Of a stretch of DNA of 64,000 nt, positions 1 through 7,365 are shown piece after piece. This stretch comes from Oligoflexia bacterium (GTDB lineage: Bacteria; Bdellovibrionota; Bacteriovoracia; Bacteriovoracales; Bacteriovoracaceae), in contig JADGAN010000016.1 of NCBI GenBank assembly GCA_015231955.1, positions 1-64,000 of the forward strand, given 5' to 3'. Under the pieces are notes generated by a model that had not been told where the DNA came from, made no database searches, and was given only the letters and a program-made list of their open reading frames with translations. How positions within the stretch are numbered: position 1 is the stretch's first letter; each line of letters begins with the position of its first letter. The position numbers and the translations under genes are program-made.

Positions 1-125
1 TAACTGGCAACTGTCCCCGCTAGCTTCACACTGGAACTGCTAACAAATACTGCTACCAGCCACCCTGCTACCTGCTTGCTGGATTTGTAAAACTGTTTTA
101 CTGGAATCCAGTTTAAACTTACAAA

Positions 126-150
126 AAAAGTTATGCTTTCCTTTCCCGTC
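126..150. repeat. 25-bp direct repeat, left copy flanking the ART-like gene
   Basis: A 25-bp stretch (aaaagttatgctttccttt then cccgtc) lies just past the 3' end of the ART-like gene and recurs with two mismatches at 2109-2133, beyond its 5' end, in the same orientation. The two copies therefore bracket the gene. Confidence 0.6.
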
Positions 151-1881
151 CTACTTACTCTTAGCGGTTACAGTTTCCAATAATTGAGCTATCGCTTTTT
201 CATCTGGTTTTTGATTTTCATCAATGACCACGCCATTTTTTTTCAATAGTGCTGCCGTGTCAGAAGAACTCATGCAAGCAAGATTTTGTTTGATTGCTTC
301 TTTTGCCAAGTCACTCATGGTAATCATGCCCTTACTGTCTTTTGCAGTCCGAACAAACATAATATGTTTATTGGGATAATAGGCGGCAATGAAATTTTGT
401 TTCGGAATTTTTTTGTAAACCAACATCTCTTGTTCATGAAATGTCTCTTTATCTCCTACTTGTTCATAAAAACGGGGGACAGATATCATGCTTTTTTGTA
501 AATTTTTAGGGTCAAGCAAAAACACAATTCCACCGTTATTGGCCTTTCTCGCAAATTTCATCGCAACATTGATGTTTTCCGATGTGGGATGAAAAGCAGA
601 CTCCTGTTCCTTGGTTTTATTATCTCCCGTGTGCTCACTCAAATTGGTACCCAAACCATCTTTAACCCGCCCCTTTTTAAACAAGTTGCTCACTCTTTTT
701 TCGATATCTGCATCCCCAATCACTGCATTTTTTGCTCCTGATCCTGTTCCCCAGTAAAGAATTTTATTCCCTGGTAAAAGCGTTTTTGCTTCTTGCTTTA
801 AATCGCTATACGTAATTGATTTTTCCTCTCTGGAGGATTTGCTACTGTAGCTTAGTTTAGTTTCGGCAGGGATTTCCATTGCCGCTTGAGTTCCATTTCC
901 TCCGTTAATAGCAATGATTTGTTCGATGGCCAGACAGTTCTTTGCTTGCACTTCCACTTTTTTTGGGACACTAGGAGCAGGACACGCTAGGGAGGAGGAT
1001 AGCGTATTGATTGAGTTAGGCAAGGATTGTAATTTGTTGATTATTTCTGCAATAGTCATTGTTGGTATTACATGCTTTATTGTTGCAACATCATCAATGT
1101 TAATCCCTGCCTTTTTTATTGCGATCATTTCTGCAATGGTTATTGCAGGTGCATCCTCTTTCCACCCAGAAGCAGTATTTAAATCAACCCCTGCTTTGCT
1201 TAATTCCTTCATCTCAGCAATCGTGATCGTTGGCATTTTCTTTTTCAGTTGAGCAGCATCCGTAAGATTAATCCCTGCCGTTTTCATTTCAACCATTTCT
1301 GCTATAGTAGTCTTTGGTGCTTTCTTTTTCATTTGAGCAGCACCATAAAGGCCAATCCCTGTGCTTTCTATTTCAACCATTTCTGCAAGAGTTGTCGTGG
1401 GTACTACTTTTTTCCATTCACTGGCATCGTATAAATCAATTCCTGCTTTTTTCATTTCAATCATTTCTGCGGTGGTGGCCTCAGGCACTAACTTTTTCCA
1501 TTTACTGGCGGCATATAAATTAATTCCTGCCTGTGACATAGTGATCATCTCTTCTATGGTTATTTTAGGCGCTACCGCTTTTAATGCTTCGGCCGAATCA
1601 TTACTGAGAATTCCTGCTTGCGATAATTTAATGATCTCTACAATCGTTATTTCTGGTGCTTGAACTTTTAGGCCCGCGGCCAAATGGGCCTTCACTCCCT
1701 TTGCGGATAGCTCATTTAGTTCACTCGTTGTGAATACATGGTCTGGATCATCATCAACACCCCATGCAGACCAAGAAGAAGTAAAGAGTAAAGAGAGTGT
1801 TAAGGAAAGTGACACAGCGATAATGTCCATGTAAAAGCTAAAGTATTTTGTTTTAGTTTGCTCGACTTTCCTGATTTCCAT
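151..1881 (-). CDS. Secreted repeat protein with ADP-ribosyltransferase-like domain
   Basis: Start chosen at the ATG at 1881 because a strong GGGGGAG ribosome site precedes it; the product is 576 aa. Residues 1-40 form a signal peptide (basic start, hydrophobic core, cleavage near SSWSA). About residues 50-290 hold eight degenerate ~28-residue units of the form TIAEMxxxxxAGINLxxAxxWKKxxP, probably helical pairs. About residues 355-510 resemble the pertussis/cholera-toxin ADP-ribosyltransferase fold: ILYWGTG strand, a GLGTNLSEH stretch, SAFHPTSENINVAMKFA in place of the STS motif, and HEQEMLV followed by KIPKQNFIAAY, matching the catalytic ExE and the segment after it. The usual first-strand arginine is not evident, so activity is uncertain. 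It would act outside the cell or in the periplasm. No partner or immunity gene is adjacent. The fold assignment is inferred from motif spacing. Confidence 0.6.
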   Translation of the reverse strand: MEIRKVEQTKTKYFSFYMDIIAVSLSLTLSLLFTSSWSAWGVDDDPDHVFTTSELNELSAKGVKAHLAAGLKVQAPEITIVEIIKLSQAGILSNDSAEALKAVAPKITIEEMITMSQAGINLYAASKWKKLVPEATTAEMIEMKKAGIDLYDASEWKKVVPTTTLAEMVEIESTGIGLYGAAQMKKKAPKTTIAEMVEMKTAGINLTDAAQLKKKMPTITIAEMKELSKAGVDLNTASGWKEDAPAITIAEMIAIKKAGINIDDVATIKHVIPTMTIAEIINKLQSLPNSINTLSSSLACPAPSVPKKVEVQAKNCLAIEQIIAINGGNGTQAAMEIPAETKLSYSSKSSREEKSITYSDLKQEAKTLLPGNKILYWGTGSGAKNAVIGDADIEKRVSNLFKKGRVKDGLGTNLSEHTGDNKTKEQESAFHPTSENINVAMKFARKANNGGIVFLLDPKNLQKSMISVPRFYEQVGDKETFHEQEMLVYKKIPKQNFIAAYYPNKHIMFVRTAKDSKGMITMSDLAKEAIKQNLACMSSSDTAALLKKNGVVIDENQKPDEKAIAQLLETVTAKSK

Positions 1882-2330
1882 TATTCTCCCCCTGATAAAT
1901 ATTAAGATCACAATTACTATTTTAACTTTTCTCCTTCATCGACTTTAAAAATATTTTTTTGGAACAACGATTATGCTTACTTGGTCTATTCATTAAGATT
2001 TATTTATTTGCGTTAGTGGTCTCTAATCGAGGCAGTGCCAAAAAAATGGGGATTGAATTCTCAATAAAATCTAGTAACTGCTCACGGCCTTCGGCCACCT
2101 ACCCTCAGAAAAGTTATGCCTTCCTTTTCCGTCTGCGGTCGCAGTAAACGTGGGGCCAGATGGGAAAAGAGGCATACTTTTTTCGTTTTTTAGCAGCTAC
2201 GAAACCACAGGTGCATGTCACCTATCAATTGTTTTTTCTGATCGTGCGATTTGCTTGAAATGACATGGCGATGTGATCTATAGTCTTTTTGTCCCATTTG
2301 CACTCTCTACCGTTAATTAGAGGTTTTTGT
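1882..2330. other. Non-coding gap with short repeats
   Basis: No convincing gene is seen here. The gap holds the right copy of the 25-bp repeat (2109-2133), a small inverted repeat (ggccttcggcc near 2085-2095), a second inverted repeat (ctgcggtcgcag near 2134-2145), and at 2197-2223 one copy of a dispersed element (ctacgaaaccacaggtgcat and onward) that recurs at 44109-44133. It must contain the promoters of the divergent ART-like gene and the oxidase operon, but no clear -35/-10 pair stood out. Confidence 0.5.
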
Positions 2331-3137
2331 ATGCGAAGATTATGGTGTGTTGTGGTTTTTTTGGCATTGCTTGCTTTTGTCGAGGGGCAAACAGCAGAGC
2401 AGGCAGAGGTACAAAAAAAGTTTGATCGGGACAAGCTTGCTAGAGAGCTTGCGATCGAGGAGAAGATTGGCGAGTACATTCCCTTAGATCTTAAGTTTAA
2501 AGATGAAACGGGAAGGGAGCTTCTGCTTCGTGAGATTGTCAATCGACCAACGCTAATCTTGCCTATCTTCTTCCATTGCCCAGGGACTTGTCCCATCATG
2601 CATGCAGAGCTAGCAATGGTATTGGAAAAATTGGGAATGCCCAAAGGGCACGAGTATCGAGCAATTTCTCTGAGTTTTGATGAAGAGGAGACCCCTAGCG
2701 ATGCCAAAGGTGCGAAAGCGTCGTATGCGGAAATCATTAAAGGAAAATTTCCGGAGGCCGAGTGGTACTTTTTAGTAGGTTCTAGGGAGAATATCGATAA
2801 GCTACTGGCCGCATTTGGATACCATTTTATCAAGTTTGCTAAACACGATTTTATTCATCCCAATTTAATGATGACGGTGGCGCATGATGGAAAGATTATT
2901 CGCTACCTTTATGGCCCAGAGTTTTTGCCCTTTGATGTGGAGATGTCACTCTTAGAGGCAACCGCCGGTCGAGCAAGTATCTCTGTTCGCAAACTACTTA
3001 CATATTGTTTTAATTACGATCCCAAAGGGAAAAAATATGTTGTTGATGTCACAAGAATCTTTGCAACCTTTACCCTTGTGACCTTGGCCTTGGTGTACTT
3101 TACTCTGCTTCGAAGAAAAAAGAGGAGACAAGTATGA
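2331..3137 (+). CDS. sco: SCO1/SenC family copper chaperone
   Basis: Thioredoxin-fold membrane-anchored copper chaperone for assembly of the CuA centre of cytochrome c oxidase. The ATG at 2331 is preferred over the upstream in-frame start because it begins a signal/anchor sequence (MRRLWCVVVFLALLAF) and has an AGAGG site upstream; 268 aa. The copper-binding CxxxC is in HCPGTCPIMHAEL, and the distal conserved histidine is in FIHPNLMMTVAHDG. A C-terminal hydrophobic segment (about residues 235-255) followed by RRKKRR suggests a second membrane anchor, unusual for the short N-anchored family members. It is the first gene of the oxidase operon and overlaps ctaD by 4 bases (ATGA), so translational coupling is likely. 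Confidence 0.93.
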   Translation: MRRLWCVVVFLALLAFVEGQTAEQAEVQKKFDRDKLARELAIEEKIGEYIPLDLKFKDETGRELLLREIVNRPTLILPIFFHCPGTCPIMHAELAMVLEKLGMPKGHEYRAISLSFDEEETPSDAKGAKASYAEIIKGKFPEAEWYFLVGSRENIDKLLAAFGYHFIKFAKHDFIHPNLMMTVAHDGKIIRYLYGPEFLPFDVEMSLLEATAGRASISVRKLLTYCFNYDPKGKKYVVDVTRIFATFTLVTLALVYFTLLRRKKRRQV

Positions 3138-4738
3138 ATGAGCAAAAAAGAGCTGTCTCATATTTAGAGAGCGCTAGTGGGATCTTAAGTTGGCTTGGCA
3201 CCAGCGATCACAAGCGGGTTGCTCTACTTTATCTGTTTGCGGCCAGCTTATGGTTTTTGATTGCAACCTTGCTGGGATTTTCCCTGCGGCTGGAGCTGAT
3301 GTTTCCAGGAAAGCAGTTGATGACAGCACAAACTTATAATGCTGTCTTTACTCTTCATGGCGTGATCATGATTTTTCTCTTTTTAATTCCCGCCATCCCT
3401 GCGATCTTTGGAAATTTTATAATGCCACTGCAAATTGGTGCTAAAGATGTCTTCTTTCCGCGCTTAAATCTCTTTGCTTGGTACCTCTATATGGCCGGTG
3501 GGCTGTTTGCGCTCCTCTCTCTCTTTTTTGATGGGCCTCCCGATACCGGTTGGACCTTCTATGTTCCTTTTAGCATTATGACCCAGACTAATGTGGTGTT
3601 AACGACGACGGCGGCGTTTATTTTGGGATTCTCTTCCATTCTTACTGGACTCAACTTTATTACTACCATTCATCGCTTGCGTACGGAGAAAATGGGATGG
3701 TTACAAATCCCACTATTCACCTGGTCGATCTATGCCACAAGTTGGGTGCAGGTGTTGGCAACTCCCATCATTGGTATCACCCTGTTGTTGGTTATTTTAG
3801 AGCGTGTTTTTGGAATAGGGCTTTTCGATCCCTCCAAGGGGGGCGATCCCATTTTGTACCAACACCTCTTCTGGATGTATTCGCATCCTGCTGTATACAT
3901 CATCATTTTGCCTGCTATGGGTGTGATCTCTGAGATCATCCCTGTGGCCGCTCGCAAATCGATCTTTGGTTATAAAGCAATTGTAGGTTCAAGTTTGGGG
4001 ATTGCGTTTGCAGGATCGCTGGTGTGGGCCCACCATATGTATACCAGTGGGATGAGTGATATGGCAGTTTTGGTCTTCTCTTTCCTTACTTTTATTGTGG
4101 CGGTTCCCAGTGCGATCAAGGTGTTTAACTGGGTGGCAACACTCTACAAAGGTTCGATTGTGATGGGTCCACCTTTTTTGCTGTCACTCTATTTTATTTT
4201 TCTCTTCTCCATTGGAGGATTAACTGGGCTAGTGCTAGGAGCAGCTTCCACCAATATCCACGTTCACGATACGCAGTTTGTAGTAGCTCACTTTCATTTT
4301 GTGATGTTTGGAGGAACGGCGTTTGCTTTTATTGCTGCCGTCTACTTTTGGTTCCCTAAGATGTTTGGTCGCTTGTACGACTTTAAAAATGCTTACCGGG
4401 GATCAACACTGCTCTTTATAGGTTTTTGTATTCATTACTTCCCGATGTTTATCCTAGGATTGCAGGGGATGCCTAGGCGTTACTTCGATTACGTTCCTCG
4501 CTTTGCTACCGGGAATTTTATTGCAGGCATTGGTGGTATGACGATGATGATTGGAATCTTTCTGATTGTCTATAACCTGTGGCGAGGATTACGCCATGGT
4601 GAGCGGGCACCACAAAATCCTTGGGGTGGTGTTACCTTAGAGTGGATGTTGCCTTCACCACCGCCGACAGAAAATTTTGAGAGTGCTCCTGAGGTCAAGG
4701 CCTATCCCTACGATTTTGAGGAGGGAAAAAAATTATGA
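3134..4738 (+). CDS. ctaD: Cytochrome c oxidase subunit I, A2-type
   Basis: Catalytic subunit of an aa3-type haem-copper oxidase; it reduces oxygen to water with electrons from cytochrome c and pumps protons. 534 aa with about twelve membrane helices. Visible ligands are a haem a histidine in FTLHGVIM, the CuB histidine and cross-linked tyrosine in YSHPAVY, the CuB pair in WAHHMYTSGM, and the haem a3/a histidines in VAHFHFVMF. The helix VI motif is YSHPAVY rather than GHPEVY, which by the published haem-copper classification marks the A2 subfamily that lacks the D-channel glutamate. It overlaps sco and ctaE by four bases each. Confidence 0.98.
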   Translation: MNEQKRAVSYLESASGILSWLGTSDHKRVALLYLFAASLWFLIATLLGFSLRLELMFPGKQLMTAQTYNAVFTLHGVIMIFLFLIPAIPAIFGNFIMPLQIGAKDVFFPRLNLFAWYLYMAGGLFALLSLFFDGPPDTGWTFYVPFSIMTQTNVVLTTTAAFILGFSSILTGLNFITTIHRLRTEKMGWLQIPLFTWSIYATSWVQVLATPIIGITLLLVILERVFGIGLFDPSKGGDPILYQHLFWMYSHPAVYIIILPAMGVISEIIPVAARKSIFGYKAIVGSSLGIAFAGSLVWAHHMYTSGMSDMAVLVFSFLTFIVAVPSAIKVFNWVATLYKGSIVMGPPFLLSLYFIFLFSIGGLTGLVLGAASTNIHVHDTQFVVAHFHFVMFGGTAFAFIAAVYFWFPKMFGRLYDFKNAYRGSTLLFIGFCIHYFPMFILGLQGMPRRYFDYVPRFATGNFIAGIGGMTMMIGIFLIVYNLWRGLRHGERAPQNPWGGVTLEWMLPSPPPTENFESAPEVKAYPYDFEEGKKL

Positions 4739-5352
4739 TTAGTGAACAACACGAACACCATTTGCCCTATGATCCAGAGGGGAGTCGCCTGGGCATGTGG
4801 CTTTTTCTCTTTTCAGAACTACTTCTCTTCGGTGGGCTCTTTATTCTTTATGCCTCTTACTTAACAAAATATACTGCTGACTTTGTGATAGCGGGAAAAG
4901 AGCTTAGTCGTACGATTGGTGCCATTAACACCATTATCCTCTTGGTGAGTAGCTACTTTGTGGCGGCGAGTATTACCGCTATTCGTAGGAATGCTCCGAG
5001 GATTGCTATGCTCTATGTTGGTAGTGCCATTACGCTCGGGCTGGTCTTTTTAATCAATAAATATTTTGAATGGGGACACAAATTTCACCTCGGGATCTAT
5101 CCTCGTGGGCCTGCACTGGAAGATCGCACCAACGGAGAGGTGATCTTCTACGGTCTTTATTACTGTGTGACTGGGCTGCATGGGCTGCATGTGATTATTG
5201 GAGGAACACTGCTGGCATTTGCACTCTACTATATCTATCGGAAAAAAATCACGGCAGAGCGCTTTGTTTTTTTAGAAAATGCAGGGCTTTACTGGCACTT
5301 AGTGGATCTTATTTGGATTTTTGTTTTTCCACTTTTTTACTTGGTAGTGTGA
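4735..5352 (+). CDS. ctaE: Cytochrome c oxidase subunit III
   Basis: 205 aa with five hydrophobic segments, the short bacterial form of subunit III that stabilises subunit I and proton uptake. Characteristic stretches include SRLGMWLFLFSELLLFGGLF near the start, GLHGLHVIIGG in the fourth helix, and a C-terminal YWHLVDLIWIFVFPLFYL. The start overlaps the ctaD stop by four bases and only three bases separate it from ctaF, so it is part of the same transcript. Confidence 0.97.
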   Translation: MISEQHEHHLPYDPEGSRLGMWLFLFSELLLFGGLFILYASYLTKYTADFVIAGKELSRTIGAINTIILLVSSYFVAASITAIRRNAPRIAMLYVGSAITLGLVFLINKYFEWGHKFHLGIYPRGPALEDRTNGEVIFYGLYYCVTGLHGLHVIIGGTLLAFALYYIYRKKITAERFVFLENAGLYWHLVDLIWIFVFPLFYLVV

Positions 5353-5355
5353 TTT

Positions 5356-5679
5356 ATGAGCGAAAAAAAATTACAGCATGGGGAGCATGAACATCTTGAG
5401 GAGTCGCACATCTCTAGTTATAAACAGCTCTTGCTGGTGCTGTTTAGCTTGTTAGTGCTTACAGCAATAACCATCTACAGTGCTTCATTCAATTTTGGAA
5501 AGGCAAATGTTTGGATTGCACTTGTCATTGCCAGCGCCAAATCGAGCATCGTGGTGCTCTACTTTATGCATTTAAGGTATGAGAAGCCTGTGTTTAAATA
5601 TATGTTCATCACTGCGATTATGATCTTGGCCATCTTTATTAGTTTTATCTTTTGGGATTTGGCCTATAGGTATAAATAG
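5356..5679 (+). CDS. ctaF: Cytochrome c oxidase subunit IV (prokaryotic CtaF/CyoD-like)
   Basis: 107 aa with a His/Glu-rich N-terminus (HGEHEHLEESH) and three membrane helices. The central helix region contains the family signature SAKSSIVVLYFMHLRYE. This small accessory subunit packs against subunits I and III. It lies between ctaE and ctaC, an order (I, III, IV, II) that differs from the common II-I-III-IV arrangement. The N-terminal histidines might bind metal, but that is speculative. Confidence 0.92.
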   Translation: MSEKKLQHGEHEHLEESHISSYKQLLLVLFSLLVLTAITIYSASFNFGKANVWIALVIASAKSSIVVLYFMHLRYEKPVFKYMFITAIMILAIFISFIFWDLAYRYK

Positions 5680-5718
5680 AGATAGAAGAAGAGATAAGAA
5701 ATAGCGAAGGAGCTGTAG

Positions 5719-6351
5719 ATGTATAAGCATTACACCCCGGTAGAGCAAGTGGACATGACTTTCTACTATATTTTGGGGATATCGATTGTTGTCTTGATTG
5801 GGATCACCATCGCCATGATCTATTTTGTGATTCGCTACCATTATAAGCGCAATCCCGTGGCAACACAGATTCGTGGCCATGTTGGACTGGAGATTCTCTG
5901 GACGGTCATCCCTTCGCTGATCGCCCTCTCGATGTTTTATTTTGGTTGGATCTCTTATCTCGATCTTAGAAAAATTCCCAAAGATGCACTAGAGATTCAA
6001 GTCTCTGCCGAAATGTTTAATTGGTTCTTTGGTTACCAAGAGGGGAAAGAGAGTCAAAATGAGCTGGTGGTACCTGTGGGACGGGCGATTAAACTCAATA
6101 TTACATCGGAAGATGTGCTTCACGGTTTTTTCTTACCTGCCTACCGAATCAAAATGGATGCAGTTCCTAAAATGACCACCAATGCTTGGTTTTATGCGGA
6201 CAAGGAGGGCGAGTACGATATCTTTTGTACCGTCTATTGTGGTGTTGGGCACTCCGGCATGCATGCAAAGCTAAAGATCGTCAGTAAAGAAGATTATGAA
6301 CGTTGGCTTAAGGGAGAGAGTCTAGGTGAGAAGAGTAGTAACAACCATTAA
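5719..6351 (+). CDS. ctaC: Cytochrome c oxidase subunit II (CuA subunit)
   Basis: 210 aa. Two N-terminal membrane helices (about residues 17-40 and 55-78) are followed by a periplasmic cupredoxin domain. All CuA ligands are present: the histidine of VLHGFF and the C-x3-C-x3-H-x2-M set in CTVYCGVGHSGMHAKL. There is no C-terminal cytochrome c domain, so electrons should come from a separate cytochrome c not encoded in this window. GAAGGAG precedes the start. Its 3' end overlaps the proposed GTG start of the haem O synthase gene. Confidence 0.97.
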   Translation: MYKHYTPVEQVDMTFYYILGISIVVLIGITIAMIYFVIRYHYKRNPVATQIRGHVGLEILWTVIPSLIALSMFYFGWISYLDLRKIPKDALEIQVSAEMFNWFFGYQEGKESQNELVVPVGRAIKLNITSEDVLHGFFLPAYRIKMDAVPKMTTNAWFYADKEGEYDIFCTVYCGVGHSGMHAKLKIVSKEDYERWLKGESLGEKSSNNH

Positions 6352-7174
6352 CGAGATAGCGATGTCCCTCCTAAGTTTAAGTAAATTTCGTCTCTCTTCT
6401 TTAGTCGCACTCTCTGCACTCTTTGGGCAACTCTTCTATAACTTACAACTGCAAAATCTCACCTTTCTTGGGGTCTTGTTTTTGGCCTTTGCTTGTGCAT
6501 TTATTAATCAGCTGCAAGATCGCGATCTCGATCCGCTAATGCGCAGGACGAGTGTACGCGAACAGCATATAGAGCGTATAGGGGTACCTGGTGTGGTGGT
6601 AGCGGCCGCTACGCTGATCCTCCTGGGACTCTACCTTTGCAACTCCTTAGAAGCAAAAATCTTAGGAACCCTCTCCTTGCTTCTTTATAATCTCCTCTAC
6701 ACTCCACTTAAACGCAGAACTCATTTGGCGATTATTCCTGGTGCACTTTGTGGACTGACACCTCCATGGATTGGTTGGGTGAGTGCTGGCGGGGAACTGT
6801 TTGCCTATGAGATTCTGTACGTAATTTTGTTATTTTTTTTATGGCAGTTTCCACACACCTGGATCACCCTGTTAAAGAATCGGGACGACTATTTAAAAAC
6901 GCCACTGGCAACGCTTTTAAATCTTCTCGGAACCGATGCCCTTAGACGAATTTTTATCACCTGGATGCTCTTGATTGCCATCTTAGTCTTGGGTGCACCT
7001 TGGTTTTTGCATTTTCATTTTTTAACTCCTAAAATTTTAAGTGTGCTGGCCGCACTACTTTTTCTGGGAGCAACGATACGCAGAGAGCGTGGGTTTATGC
7101 TTACAAATTTAGCACTAGTGGTCTTTATGTTAGCGGCATTAGCAGAGAAAATGATGTTGCAAAAATTTCCCTGA
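6326..7174 (+). CDS. ctaB: Protoheme IX farnesyltransferase (haem O synthase), UbiA family
   Basis: Transfers a farnesyl group to protohaem, making haem O, the precursor of haem A for the oxidase. About 282 aa from the GTG at 6326, or 270 aa from the ATG at 6362; the GTG has an AGGGAGAG site upstream and overlaps ctaC, and I could not decide between them. Seven to nine membrane helices. The first aspartate-rich motif is NQLQDRDLDPLMRRT and the second conserved region is YTPLKRRTHLAIIPGA then GLTPPWIGW, both typical of CtaB rather than UbiA. It is the last gene of the operon. Haem A synthase (ctaA) and CtaG are not in the window. Confidence 0.88.
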   Translation: MRRVVTTINEIAMSLLSLSKFRLSSLVALSALFGQLFYNLQLQNLTFLGVLFLAFACAFINQLQDRDLDPLMRRTSVREQHIERIGVPGVVVAAATLILLGLYLCNSLEAKILGTLSLLLYNLLYTPLKRRTHLAIIPGALCGLTPPWIGWVSAGGELFAYEILYVILLFFLWQFPHTWITLLKNRDDYLKTPLATLLNLLGTDALRRIFITWMLLIAILVLGAPWFLHFHFLTPKILSVLAALLFLGATIRRERGFMLTNLALVVFMLAALAEKMMLQKFP

Positions 7175-7283
7175 GCTATACTAAGGGGATCCTTCTCCTC
7201 TTTTTTTTAGAAAAAACAGACCAAAACACTTTGTTATTTTTTTAGTAATTACCAAAAGTACTCTCTTTCCACGTGATTTCTGC

Positions 7284-7310
7284 TTAACTTTAAACTCCTA
7301 TTGCCGATAT
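7284..7310 (+). promoter_or_regulatory. Sigma-28 (FliA)-like promoter
   Basis: TTAACTTT, an 11-base spacer and GCCGATAT match the flagellar sigma-28 consensus (TAAAGTTT, 11 bases, GCCGATAA) at 6/8 and 7/8 positions. It lies 56 bases upstream of the chemoreceptor-like gene, and fliA itself is at the right end of the window. A sigma-70-like pair, TTGATG with 17-base spacing to TATATA, follows at about 7311-7339. Confidence 0.55.
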
Positions 7311-7365
7311 TGATGTTGATATAGTCAATGCTTATATAAATTCATAGCGAAAGGGGAAGTATTTT

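Noticed and set aside
914-1663. Several + strand frames opposite the ART-like gene
   Set aside because: They are mirror frames created by the repeat array on the other strand.
1040-1720. 84-bp periodicity as a non-coding tandem array
   Set aside because: It is explained by the 28-residue protein repeats of the ART-like gene.
7180-7212. Terminator after haem O synthase
   Set aside because: There is a T-run, but the preceding aagg/cctt stem is only four base pairs.
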